DNA from: Chryseobacterium sp. MYb264
GTDB lineage: Bacteria > Bacteroidota > Bacteroidia > Flavobacteriales > Weeksellaceae
DNA length: 64,000 bases
Reading direction: 5' to 3'
Assembly: GCF_035974275.1 (NCBI RefSeq)
Contig: NZ_CP142422.1
Coordinates: forward strand, 1,240,001 to 1,304,000
Shown here: positions 52,877 through 61,661 of the stretch, piece after piece
Position numbering within the stretch: the first letter of the stretch is position 1
Layout: each line of letters begins with the position of its first letter
Notes under the pieces: generated by a model
The model's database searches: none
Told to the model about the DNA's origin: nothing
Seen by the model: the letters and a program-made list of their open reading frames with translations, nothing else
Position numbers and translations under genes: made by a program

Positions 52877-55732
52877 TTAATCTGTTAAAATATTTTCTTT
52901 GGGCATTGTGAATTGTTTATTTTCATCGCCTAAATTCGGTAAGCCAAAATAGAAATACAGGGTTCTCTTAAATGTTCCGTTCAGATGATTGAGTTCGCTC
53001 TCCGGTCCTAAAGATTCCGTTTTATCGTTAATGTTAAATGCGAGAACAGTTCCCAATGGCGGAATTGTATCCAAAAACGAAATGTTTCCGCTTGGCAATT
53101 TCGGATAACCTTCGGCTCCGTAAATTCCATAAAAATCAAACAATCTCACGAACATTTTTTCCTCTTTTGTTCCGACTGTTATTTTTCCTTCAGCGGTATC
53201 GAGTTGCAGCCAGGACACCTCATCGAAATAGCCTTTAAATTCAGGATAGATCCATGGTGACTGTCCGGTTCTTGTTGAGTTTTTTAAATTCTGCCATAGA
53301 TTATAGGTCTGCCCCTGCAAACGGTTTTTCCAAACGTGATAAGGTCCTTTTCCGAGCCATTTTGCATTGATCACATAATTTTCAGGATAGTCAAAACTTA
53401 CACCTGAAAACTGATAATCACCCGAAAGCGAATATTCATAATTTAATTCTAAAATTCCATTTGGATTCAGTTTCCAAATGATTTTATTTCCGTTTTTATA
53501 AGTGACTTCTATGTTTTGATATTGACCTTCTGTAAAAGATTTAATAGAAGATAATTCCATTGTTCCATTCACGAAAACCGGCCCGTTTTTGAAAGTCATT
53601 TTTTTGCCTTTTTTATCGACAATGACAGATTTTAAAAGTCCATCTTTTTTACCGATAGCAAATTCCTTCTCATCTGATTTTAAAATGAATTCAGTCTCAT
53701 TTTCAGCTACAGAAACTGGAAATTCTTTATTTAAAGATTGTAAGAACTGTTTTGATATCTCATCATTTGATTTGATTTTCCAAGTCCAAGTGTAGATTTC
53801 CTTTCCGAAAGAATCTGTTGCGGTCAGTAATAAAGCCTCATTTTCTTTCCAATTGGCTGGAAGATTTACAATGATATTTCTTTTTTCCGTAGGATTGATA
53901 TTGGGGGATTCCGCTTTTCCACTTTTAATAATATCAAATCCGGATTCTGAGGAAAATAGCGTTTTAAACTTAACTAATTTCCATTCAAACTGACAATCTT
54001 TTAAATTCGTAAAATGATAGCGGTTTTCAACAGGAATATTTCCGTTAAAATCATCTGGAAGTGTTTTCAAGTCAATTTTTACAGGACTGTAAATTTCACG
54101 AATGGCATAAAAACTCCCTTCTTTTTCACGATGCGGTCCCAAAACACCATCAGGCGCGTTGATGGCGTTGACATCGATTTGATTATTGAAATCCGTTCGC
54201 ACCAAACCTTCATCCACAAAAGCCCAAAGAAATCCACCCGCTCCTTTTTTGGAATTCCAGTGCAATTCCCAGTAATCGGCAAGAGAAGTTCCGCCGCCAC
54301 CATCATCCTGAGCGTGTAAAAATTCGGTCGGCATATAAATATTCTCACCTTCAAGGATCTTTTTTGTGCTGTAATAATCTTCGTAATGATTGCAGTCGAT
54401 GCCGTTGAAAGCATTTCCCGGCTTGTGATGCGCGTGAATCACGGGACGATTTGACAAGTCGTATTTTCCGAATTCTGCATCCAGACTGAAATTATGTCCG
54501 CCTTCGTTTCCGTTGCTCCAAAAGATAATGGAAGGATGATTGGCATCTCGCGTAACCATTTCTTTTACAAGCTTTTTCCCCACTTCCTTATCATATTTTT
54601 TTTGCCATCCCGCCAGTTCATCCAAAACATATAAACCCAGCGAATCACAAATTTTTAAAAACGATTTATTTGGTGGATAATGAGAGCATCTAACGGCATT
54701 CATATTCATTTCTTTGATGAGCTGAACATCCATCAAATCTATATTTTCAGTAACCGCTCGACCTGTTTCCGGCCACCATACATGCCGGTTGATTCCTTTC
54801 ATTTTAATCTTGGTTCCGTTGATGAAAATCCCATCGCCTTTGCGGATTTCAATGGTTCTGAAACCAAATTTCTCTTGCGTGTGGAAGATATTTTTTTTGT
54901 TTTTATGTAAGCTGAATTTTGCTTTATACAAATTCGGTGTTTCGGCTGTCCAGAGTTTTGGATTTTTAAGATTGAATTGAACCTGCTTTAAGGTATCTCC
55001 TTTCTCAATTTTAAGCTGAGACTCACCTACTAAATTATTGTTAGCGTCGAATAATTCAACTTTTAGATTATTAACTGAATTAATTCCTTTTAAATGAATA
55101 TTTGAACGAAAAGTTCCGTCTGCTTTGGCATCAATAGAAGTTGAGGAAATATGCTCTTTCGGGCTCGCTTCCAGATAAACCGGGCGGAAAATCCCACCTA
55201 AAATCCAGTAATCGGCAAGACGTTCTGCATTATTGACCGATTTATCTGCCGACATTTTGGAGACTTTTACTTCAAGAATATTCTCTTTTCCAAATTGAAT
55301 TTTATCTGAAATATCATATTTAAATTCATAAAAAGCGCCTTGGTGTATTTCTCCAGCTAATTTTCCGTTGATCTTCACTTCGGTATCGGTCATCGAACCT
55401 TCAAAAATGATGTTGATGGTTTTACCTTTCCAGGAATTTGGAATGGTGAATTTATGTTTGTATAAACCTGTTTCGTCGTGAAACTTGAAGTTTTTACCGT
55501 AGGTTACATAATCCCGACCGTAATTGTAAGAGCCAAAACCCTGCTGCTCCCATTGTGAAGGTACGTGAATTTTGCTCCAAACACCCGATTTCCGTCCGCC
55601 GTTGATCCAAAAATCCCACTCTTTTGTATGTTCGGCATCCTTCCCGCTCAGGAATTGGATTTCCTTAGATTGGGAATACAGGAGTTGTGAGCATATACAC
55701 AGCAAAAAAGATATTTTGGAAAAAAAACTCAT
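52877..55732 (-). CDS. GH2 beta-galactosidase-type hydrolase
   Basis: This 951-residue exported enzyme has signal and domain order typical of family GH2: an N-terminal jelly roll (NGGRKSGVWSKIHVPSQWEQ), an immunoglobulin-like domain, a TIM barrel with NMNAVRCSHYPPNKSFLKIC, the acid/base segment WSNGNEGGHNFSLDAEFGKY and the probable nucleophile in YMPTEFLHAQDDGGGG, followed by further beta domains and a C-terminal Bgal_small-like part (WLGKGPYHVWKNRLQGQTYN). The likely substrate is terminal beta-galactose of galactan side chains on rhamnogalacturonan-I, inferred from neighbours. GH2 also contains glucuronidases. Its start overlaps the stop of the upstream GH28 by four bases, so translation is coupled. 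Confidence 0.92.
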   Translation of the reverse strand: MSFFSKISFLLCICSQLLYSQSKEIQFLSGKDAEHTKEWDFWINGGRKSGVWSKIHVPSQWEQQGFGSYNYGRDYVTYGKNFKFHDETGLYKHKFTIPNSWKGKTINIIFEGSMTDTEVKINGKLAGEIHQGAFYEFKYDISDKIQFGKENILEVKVSKMSADKSVNNAERLADYWILGGIFRPVYLEASPKEHISSTSIDAKADGTFRSNIHLKGINSVNNLKVELFDANNNLVGESQLKIEKGDTLKQVQFNLKNPKLWTAETPNLYKAKFSLHKNKKNIFHTQEKFGFRTIEIRKGDGIFINGTKIKMKGINRHVWWPETGRAVTENIDLMDVQLIKEMNMNAVRCSHYPPNKSFLKICDSLGLYVLDELAGWQKKYDKEVGKKLVKEMVTRDANHPSIIFWSNGNEGGHNFSLDAEFGKYDLSNRPVIHAHHKPGNAFNGIDCNHYEDYYSTKKILEGENIYMPTEFLHAQDDGGGGTSLADYWELHWNSKKGAGGFLWAFVDEGLVRTDFNNQIDVNAINAPDGVLGPHREKEGSFYAIREIYSPVKIDLKTLPDDFNGNIPVENRYHFTNLKDCQFEWKLVKFKTLFSSESGFDIIKSGKAESPNINPTEKRNIIVNLPANWKENEALLLTATDSFGKEIYTWTWKIKSNDEISKQFLQSLNKEFPVSVAENETEFILKSDEKEFAIGKKDGLLKSVIVDKKGKKMTFKNGPVFVNGTMELSSIKSFTEGQYQNIEVTYKNGNKIIWKLNPNGILELNYEYSLSGDYQFSGVSFDYPENYVINAKWLGKGPYHVWKNRLQGQTYNLWQNLKNSTRTGQSPWIYPEFKGYFDEVSWLQLDTAEGKITVGTKEEKMFVRLFDFYGIYGAEGYPKLPSGNISFLDTIPPLGTVLAFNINDKTESLGPESELNHLNGTFKRTLYFYFGLPNLGDENKQFTMPKENILTD

Positions 55733-57105
55733 TTTGCAGCAATATCAGAGTCGTCTTTTTTATCGTAGGTCTGACTTAAAGAAGCCACCTGAGTCACTTT
55801 TACATTCTTTTGCTTCAGATTCTGAATCGCACTCAGGTTCTGTTCTTCAGGCTTCAATGCTTTGATTTTCAGATTTTCAAAAGTAAAATCTCTCAATGCA
55901 TACAAATCGGATTTTTCTACGGAAAATGCTGTTTCACAGCTGATATCCATATTTTTTAAGGTAATATTATTCGCTAATCCCGCTTTCGGTTTTGCTTCCC
56001 CTTTTAGATCAAAAAACTGGTTCCAGCCTTTCACATATAAGAAGGTTTTTACATTGCCTCTAATATTATCCAGTGTGATATATTCGTAATGCTGAGGCGT
56101 GTCAGGACGCATTTTCAAATGCAGCAACCTTGAGGCATCCTTCACCGTAGAATTTCTGAAAATGATGTTATAATTATGAATTGATTCACTTCCGCAAGTT
56201 AAGGCAGAATGGCAGAATCCAAAGTTATTATCTTCTATTATAATGTTTCTGTTCTCCCCATTTTCAGGCGCAGAATCTGATTTTGGACCTTTTCCACCTT
56301 TTAGAGCAATCGCATCGTCATTTACGGACATATAGCAGTTTTTCACCAGGAAGTTGGTACAGGCGTCAATGTCGATGGCATCTGTGCTAGGCGCTTTTAC
56401 AGGTTCTTTCGGCGCTAAAATGGTTAAGTTTAATAATTTTACAAATTCGCTTTTATAATAATGCGTACTCCAGAACGGTGAATTTTTTACCGTAATGCCT
56501 TCAATCTGTACATTTTTTGAATTGGAAACGTAGATAATTCTCGGTCTCATTTCATCCATATTGGTACATTTAGGATTCCATTCGCGTCTTTTCCAGAATG
56601 ACTTCCAAAAACGAAGTCCGTTTCCGTCCAATATTCCTTTTCCTGAAATGGTAAAACCATTCAGCCCGTCTGCATTAATCAAAGCAGGGAAATATTTTAC
56701 GGTCTGACCTTCCATTCTTGTGGTCACTACCGGAAAATCGTTGATATCATCGCTTCCTTTTAATTTTGCTCCATTTTCCAAGTATAAATGGGTTCCCTGT
56801 TTAAAGAAAACTGAACTGATTAAAAAAGTTCCTTTCGGCACAACCACGACTCCGCCTCCATTTTTTGAAGCGTTATCAATAACCGCCTGAAGCTGTTTAG
56901 TCTGAAGGACAGTACTGTCGTTTTTTATTCCGAAGTCAGTGATTATGTATTTTTTTCCTAATTTATTGATGTCTGTAGGTTTATTTTCTTTAAACCATTT
57001 TGGAATAACGGTTCCGTCCGGAAATTTATCCTGACTTTTCAATGAAGAAGATCCGAGAACAATAAACAAGGTGAGTACAAAAGGAGATATATTGCGAAAT
57101 TTCAT
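55729..57105 (-). CDS. Secreted GH28 hydrolase, rhamnogalacturonan type
   Basis: The 458-residue exported enzyme (signal VLTLFIVLGSSSLKSQ) belongs to family GH28. The beta-helix carries STDAID at 240-245 (a variant of the NTDG/D block), NDDAIALKGG at 262-271, FGFCHSALTCGSE at 295-307 with His299, and LHLKMR at 328-333. The two central Asp pairs are kept, but the DCIA cysteine of polygalacturonases is replaced by Ala. This pattern fits the divergent GH28 members acting on rhamnogalacturonan or apiogalacturonan ends rather than homogalacturonan. It is the first gene of a three-gene unit with GH2 and CE12. Upstream lie two GGATG-type motifs (57195-57235) shared with SusC and the aldolase gene. 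Confidence 0.9.
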   Translation of the reverse strand: MKFRNISPFVLTLFIVLGSSSLKSQDKFPDGTVIPKWFKENKPTDINKLGKKYIITDFGIKNDSTVLQTKQLQAVIDNASKNGGGVVVVPKGTFLISSVFFKQGTHLYLENGAKLKGSDDINDFPVVTTRMEGQTVKYFPALINADGLNGFTISGKGILDGNGLRFWKSFWKRREWNPKCTNMDEMRPRIIYVSNSKNVQIEGITVKNSPFWSTHYYKSEFVKLLNLTILAPKEPVKAPSTDAIDIDACTNFLVKNCYMSVNDDAIALKGGKGPKSDSAPENGENRNIIIEDNNFGFCHSALTCGSESIHNYNIIFRNSTVKDASRLLHLKMRPDTPQHYEYITLDNIRGNVKTFLYVKGWNQFFDLKGEAKPKAGLANNITLKNMDISCETAFSVEKSDLYALRDFTFENLKIKALKPEEQNLSAIQNLKQKNVKVTQVASLSQTYDKKDDSDIAAK

Positions 57106-57179
57106 AGTCTTTTTCAGTAAATTCTGAATTTATTTTAATTAAACGAATTAACAAAAATAAAAATATAGATTTTAGAGAG

Positions 57180-57228
57180 GTACAGCATCCTGCTCTTTCA
57201 TGTTGGATACCATCCCGGACTATTTTTA
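57180..57228. promoter_or_regulatory. Two GGATG motifs upstream of the GH28-GH2-CE12 operon
   Basis: Read toward the gene: TAGTCCGGGATGGTATCC, then after about 14 bases GCAGGATGCTGTACC. The second word matches the site before the rhamnose aldolase (GGGATGCTGTAC) and resembles the tandem motif before SusC. Confidence 0.5.
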
Positions 57229-57279
57229 TCCGTTTTACCACTGGACGAATCGGAAAGCATTTCCCTGATTACGATTTTG

Positions 57280-57287
57280 TATATTTG
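57280..57287 (+). promoter_or_regulatory. Rightward -7 box TATATTTG before the dehydrogenase fragment
   Basis: TATATTTG fits TAnnTTTG exactly and lies 55 bases before the ATG of the truncated dehydrogenase, suggesting its original promoter survives. Confidence 0.45.
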
Positions 57288-57341
57288 TCCGATGGGCAGG
57301 CATTCAGATCCTGGCATATACTAGCGGATAAAAGAGAAACC

Positions 57342-57402
57342 ATGAAAAGAGCAATCGTAGTCGGAGCTACTTCAGGAATAGGAAAAGAGCCTGCAGAAAT
57401 TA
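57342..57402 (+). pseudogene. Truncated short-chain dehydrogenase start (about 20 codons) cut by a repeat
   Basis: The frame MKRAIVVGATSGIGKEPAEI is a classical short-chain dehydrogenase N-terminus with the nucleotide-binding GATSGIG loop. It ends abruptly at ATTATG, where GGCCACGAATGCACGAATAT of the dispersed repeat begins. No further dehydrogenase sequence is present on the other side. The gene was therefore broken or deleted at the repeat. Without the rest of the fold the remnant cannot be functional. Confidence 0.8.
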
Positions 57403-57590
57403 TGGCCACGAATGCACGAATATTTTATTCCCCACAGATGATACAAGTTTTACAGATGATACTGTCTTTGTTGGTTTTTCGCAAAGACGCAAAGATATTT
57501 TTTAATACTCTATGTTTTTAAGGCGCAAGGATTTTATCGAAGATAAAATTGAAGGCTGCATACTATGGCCACGAATGCACCAATATTTTA
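57403..57590. repeat. Dispersed 162-bp repeat interrupting a dehydrogenase gene
   Basis: One full unit bounded by two copies of the GCCACGAATGCAC core, with the same TTGGTTTTTCGCAAAGACGC and TAATACTCTATG blocks as at 8411 and 42786. Confidence 0.88.
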
Positions 57591-58037
57591 ATTGATTCAA
57601 AATGACTCGAATCCATTGGAGGAAGCTGGGATATTTCAACAATAACCGCTTAATTACCTTTCCTCAAGGGGCTGTCTTTGCAGATCAGTCCGCAAGAAAG
57701 AGAAATACTCATTACTACAAAAGCACAGTAAAAAAAATGTAAACTGCTAAAAATAAACAACTTCATACTTTGACGTAGATTTGTAGTAACGCAGATGAGA
57801 CTGAATTGAACGAGCTTTGTCAGCGAAAGATAGGAAAAACCTTTACTCATCCATACTATCTTTATTTTTATTGCAATTCAGAAAACCTGCCAAAACCGGT
57901 ATTCTGAAGAAAAAAAGATCAAGTTTACAAACCTGAAAAGATATAAGAAGACTTTGTAAATCTCATCTGGAAACACAGAATAGCTCGTAGGATCTTTTTT
58001 TTCATGATTAGTGTTTTGAAAATGTGTTTAGAAGGAA
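57591..58037. other. Intergenic stretch without recognised gene
   Basis: I found no conserved frame here. A 66-codon minus-strand frame (57650-57850) has no recognisable domain. The region probably includes decayed material from the lost dehydrogenase side. Confidence 0.4.
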
Positions 58038-58063
58038 GGGGGCAATAGTATTGCCCCTTTTTT
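58038..58063 (+). terminator. Hairpin with T-tract pointing right, overlapping a stop codon on the other strand
   Basis: GGGGCAATA and TATTGCCCC form a perfect 9-bp stem followed by TTTTTT on the plus strand. Rightward transcripts from the dehydrogenase remnant would end here. It may also help end the leftward regulator gene, but no T-tract follows on that strand. Confidence 0.65.
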
Positions 58064-59504
58064 ACAGTTCACTGATCCAGGTATTCAGATTAGAATCTGC
58101 ATCCAGACCCAGTTTCTTCTTCAGACGGTATTTTGTAGTTTCAACGCTTCTCACGGTCAGGTTTTTAAAAGTAGCGATCTCTTTATTACTAAGGTTCAGA
58201 CGAATATAAGCACACAACCGGATATCATTGTCTGTAAGGAATGGGTATTTCTGCAGTAAATTCTCATAAAACTCAGGATATACTTCTTTGAATCGTACAA
58301 GAAAAAAAGGGTCATTATTTTTGGCCATTTCTGCGACCTTATCAAATGAATGGCTGGTCTGTTTTTCAAGTTTAAGCACTCTCAGGGTTTTCTCTTCAAG
58401 CAATCTGTCTTTTTCCAGATGTTTTAAAAGATTGATGCGCCCTCTTATATACATAAAAAGCCCAAAGACTATAATAAGAGCCACTATAACAAAGTATGCG
58501 GTATAACGATCTTTTTTAGCGTCAAGAGCATCTTCTTTTGAAAGATTATCCACAACCCGGTCAACAGCCAGCTTTTCTTCCCTTTTAATACTATCATTGA
58601 TTATCTTATATTTTTCAAGATAAAGCTTTGAGGAGGCTGCATCTCCGGCTCTGCTGTAATGCGCCGCCAAAGAATCATATACTGCCCGGATCTGGTTTTT
58701 AAGCTTTACCTTTTTGAAAAGCTCCAGCGCCTGAAGGTAGTAGTGGGAAGATTTTTCGTTTTCCTGTAAAGCATTGTAGAGGTTTCCGTAGCTGAATAAA
58801 GTCATCGCCTTTACCCCTATCATATCTTTATCCGGTGCCTGCATTGCCTTATCGAGATAGAAACGGGCAGAATCAAGATTCGCTTTATCTTCTATAAAAT
58901 AATCTGCCATTTTGGTATAGGTAATTCCTCCCGGCATAATATTCACTACCTTGCGGTCTATACTTTTCAGAGAATCTTTATCACTCAGAAAATTGACCCT
59001 TTTCCATATATAGCAATAAAACAGCATATAATCCCTCTGTTTTTCGTTAGTCACCTTCTCAGCATAAGCGATTGCCTTATCGAAAGTAAGATTGGATCTG
59101 CTTACCATCCCCAGACGTGAATAGTTTTTTGCATACTCACTGTATAATCTCGCCTGCAATAAGGGATCATCGGACCCCGATTCCCTGATTTGTTCTTTAG
59201 CCTTATCCAGATAGCCGATACTTTCAGTAAGCTGATTATAGGAAAAGGTTAAAAAACCAATGTTAAGATAAACTGTTGACATCCCTTCCTTGTCCTTCTC
59301 TTTTTTATACCGGGCCAGGGCATTAAAGTTATACTCCATAGCCTTCACCTGTTCTCCCCTATCGTAATATTCAGCGGTTTGTTTTACGGTTTCGGGAAAA
59401 AAAGAGTAATCCTGGCTTTTATAGCTGCTGAGTATCAGCAGAAAAAAAATTACTGCCAATTTGGTAAGGGTCTGACGTGGGAACATTTGCTTATTTTTTA
59501 TCAT
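58062..59504 (-). CDS. TPR-containing membrane-anchored regulator with LuxR-type HTH
   Basis: This 480-residue protein starts with a signal-like segment (LTKLAVIFFLLILSSYKSQD). Residues ~30-330 are tetratricopeptide-like helix pairs (SQVYLNIG-type units, e.g. TVYLNIGFLTFSYNQLTESI, TLFSYGNLYNALQENEKSSH, AVYDSLAAHYSRAGDAASSK). A membrane helix at about 345-365 (TAYFVIVALIIVFGLFMYI) leads into a coiled coil and a C-terminal LuxR/GerE-type helix-turn-helix: LTDNDIRLCAYIRLNLSNKE, IATFKNLTVRSVETTKYRLK, then KKLGLD. Such one-protein regulators with outside TPRs and inside HTH are common in Flavobacteriia. The signal and target genes are unknown. Start could also be the Met six codons later (59486). 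Confidence 0.88.
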   Translation of the reverse strand: MIKNKQMFPRQTLTKLAVIFFLLILSSYKSQDYSFFPETVKQTAEYYDRGEQVKAMEYNFNALARYKKEKDKEGMSTVYLNIGFLTFSYNQLTESIGYLDKAKEQIRESGSDDPLLQARLYSEYAKNYSRLGMVSRSNLTFDKAIAYAEKVTNEKQRDYMLFYCYIWKRVNFLSDKDSLKSIDRKVVNIMPGGITYTKMADYFIEDKANLDSARFYLDKAMQAPDKDMIGVKAMTLFSYGNLYNALQENEKSSHYYLQALELFKKVKLKNQIRAVYDSLAAHYSRAGDAASSKLYLEKYKIINDSIKREEKLAVDRVVDNLSKEDALDAKKDRYTAYFVIVALIIVFGLFMYIRGRINLLKHLEKDRLLEEKTLRVLKLEKQTSHSFDKVAEMAKNNDPFFLVRFKEVYPEFYENLLQKYPFLTDNDIRLCAYIRLNLSNKEIATFKNLTVRSVETTKYRLKKKLGLDADSNLNTWISEL

Positions 59505-59764
59505 CCAAATTTAGAAAAATCATTAGTTATACCAAGTTTTAATTTCACATTTATACAATAAACTTTTACAAAACTTACGTCAATAATGCAACAAACGACT
59601 TCTAAAATACTGATTTTCAATTAAAAACAAAATGAAGTATTATTGTAGTAGTACATCTATAGATAGAACCTTGCACCTTTGCAAAAGAAATCATCAACGG
59701 CTTCCAAATTGGTATATGTCACTTTGAAAGGAAGAGATAAAATTCTGAAAACACTAAGATTAAA

Positions 59765-59911
59765 ATGTACAGCATTATGAAGAAAACAGATCTACTTATG
59801 GGTCCGTTCCCTATTTTAAAAGCACCTGAATTTACGATATTTCAACGATATCAAAAACTCAGCGTAAAAGTGAACGTTCTGCATGAGACTCAAAACAAAA
59901 ATGCTAACTGA
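59765..59911 (+). CDS. Possible 48-codon small ORF
   Basis: An ATG at 59765 opens a frame reading MYSIMKKTDLLMGPFPILKA, then PEFTIFQRYQKLSVKVNVLH, ending NKNAN and TGA. No conserved domain is known to me. Lys-rich leader-like ends and isolation in a 1.4-kb gap make it worth noting, but no ribosome site, promoter or partner supports it. Confidence 0.25.
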   Translation: MYSIMKKTDLLMGPFPILKAPEFTIFQRYQKLSVKVNVLHETQNKNAN

Positions 59912-60248
59912 TACTTAATGAGGATTCTGATCCTCGTAACCCCAATCAGGGCAACTCCCTCTAGTCCCTGACCATCATCATAGTGTAAACTAAGGCATAA
60001 CGATAAAAAATACACGGTGTATTACTTGACATTTTACATTGCTGTTTTCCCTCTTTTTAACGTTATCGCCCCTGATGACAAACGACCCCGACCTGTTATG
60101 GTTGGGGTTGCTTGCTGAATAGGGAACTAAGCGATATCCGGATCAGAATCTGGAGGCTAACGAAAAAGTTGAGTTAATTTAAACATGAAAAGTACCGCTA
60201 CTGTTATTCTCCGTTTTCTTTTTAACGCTATCGATCGCTAAATGGATT
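59912..60248. other. Intergenic DNA with a CCCCGACC/GGTTGGGG hairpin
   Basis: At about 60088-60109 ACCCCGACC and GGTTGGGGT can pair with one mismatch around a short loop, in a GC-richer patch. No gene is seen. Confidence 0.4.
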
Positions 60249-60567
60249 AAGTACAAAATTTGGGGACCAGGCAAAAAGTTTAGATCATGTAAGGTGAAAT
60301 TTTTTGCTCTCGCAGATTTTGCAAATGAAGCGGATTCTTTTCCTTACACTTTACATATTGAACACAAAGCCCCACCAAGTTTTTTGATAACTCCCGTTTT
60401 AAGTATCACCAAGCCGTTCTATTGATAAAAAACCGGAAAGGTGAAGCAAAGAAAATCACCGATATCATCTGTTGAAAATCTGTGCCATCTTTGGGACATA
60501 AAATATTCGCGCATTCGTGGCAAAAAATACATCTAAACAATTTCTCCCAAAGTTTTGAAACGGATCC
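60249..60567. repeat. Right copy of the ~320-bp dispersed repeat
   Basis: Direct-orientation partner of 1406-1726, matching from AAGTACAAAA to the CTAAACAATTTCTCCC end. It contains the inverse of the GCCACGAATGC core at 60508-60525. The two copies lie about 58.8 kb apart. Confidence 0.8.
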
Positions 60568-60920
60568 CGCTAAATCTTTACCTCTCATTTTCAAATATTT
60601 TCGGTCGAAACGGCGTTTTATTCAGCAAATGACAGCCTTGTTGAATTTGTTCATTATTTGAACACAGAGAGCCTTTAAATTTACATAAGGATTTAAGTAT
60701 TAAATTAGATAATAATTATATTCTGAAGAACCAGAGAAAATAAAGTGAACTAAACACAAAGTTTTTTTATAATTGACCGCTTTAAGGCTCATCCAGCCTC
60801 TTTCTTTATTTTGATCGGAAGTATATGATCAGTGCCCTAAAAACTAAAACGTATTAAATATCACCTTTTATGTATCATCATTTTTAGTTATTTTTACCTG
60901 ATAATATTTAAATAACCATA
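60568..60920. other. Intergenic stretch before the small secreted protein
   Basis: No gene or strong hairpin was recognised. It presumably holds the promoter of the gene at 60921, but I see no exact TAnnTTTG box close to it. Confidence 0.35.
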
Positions 60921-61406
60921 ATGAAAAAAATCATATTGGCAGGAATAGCTGTTTTCGGAGGATTTTTAACAGTCAATGCACAGTGCAAAACGGTAACTAC
61001 TCTTACAGAGAACTTTGATACCTGGAAAGATATCAACAATTGCTGGACAGCACATCCGGGAAAAGCTATGCTGTATGCAAGCGACAAAAAAATCATCTTT
61101 TATTCGATGACCAATCCCGGAGAAAATATGTATCTGGTAACTCCGAAAATTAAAGCAGGAACCTACACCCTTTCTTTTGACATTTCGGATAACGGTGGAG
61201 AAACTTCATTAGAGCTGTTTACCGTAAATAATCCTTCTGATACCAAATCATTTGTTTCTATCGCAAAACCAGCGAAGATCACAAAAGAGAAGAAAACGGT
61301 AACCGTTACGTTGAAGAAAGATTCAAGCTTAGGATTGAAAGTCCTGTTAAATGGTGTACATCAGGCTGTTTATCTGGATAATTTATCTTTAAAGCAAAAA
61401 AAATAA
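60921..61406 (+). CDS. Small secreted beta-rich protein
   Basis: This is a 161-residue exported protein with signal MKKIILAGIAVFGGFLTVNA followed by QC. The mature part reads as a jelly-roll type beta-sandwich: TLTENFDTWKDINNCWTAHP, MYLVTPKIKAGTYTLSFDIS, TSLELFTVNNPSDTKSFVSI and VTVTLKKDSSLGLKVLLNG, ending VYLDNLSLKQKK. Similar modules occur as carbohydrate- or cell-surface-binding domains at the ends of Bacteroidota proteins. Here it stands alone, without a sorting domain. Function unknown. A strong terminator follows. Confidence 0.8.
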   Translation: MKKIILAGIAVFGGFLTVNAQCKTVTTLTENFDTWKDINNCWTAHPGKAMLYASDKKIIFYSMTNPGENMYLVTPKIKAGTYTLSFDISDNGGETSLELFTVNNPSDTKSFVSIAKPAKITKEKKTVTVTLKKDSSLGLKVLLNGVHQAVYLDNLSLKQKK

Positions 61407-61416
61407 TTGTATAAAT

Positions 61417-61449
61417 AAAAACAGTTCGATAAATATCGAACTGTTTTTA
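61417..61449 (+). terminator. Terminator of the small secreted protein gene
   Basis: AAAACAGTTCGATA and TATCGAACTGTTTT form a 14-bp stem with a two-base loop, with an A-tract before and T-tract after it, so it may work in both directions. Confidence 0.85.
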
Positions 61450-61455
61450 TTTATA

Positions 61456-61575
61456 ATGTAGCAATATAACAATGTAGCAATGTAGCAATGTAGCAATGTA
61501 GCAATGTAGCAATGTAGCAATGTAGCAATGTAATAATGTAGCAATGTAATAATGTAGCAATGTAATAATATATGT
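61456..61575. repeat. Nine-base tandem repeat (AATGTAGCA)n
   Basis: About twelve or thirteen copies of AATGTAGCA, some as AATGTAATA, follow the terminator. The later units alternate between the two forms. No gene overlaps it. Confidence 0.88.
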
Positions 61576-61661
61576 TATAGCTCTATTGGGTAGATTGGCA
61601 GAAAAAATATCGAGCTTCTCTCTTTCAGCCCCATTGAAGATTCATAGTCTGTTCAAGGGGT

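Noticed and set aside
57285..57521. 78-codon frame joining dehydrogenase start and repeat
   Set aside because: Only the central ~20 codons are dehydrogenase-like. The rest is repeat sequence, so it is treated as a gene remnant plus repeat.
61456..61575. Possible CRISPR array
   Set aside because: Units are nine bases long and contiguous with no unique spacers, and no cas genes are near.
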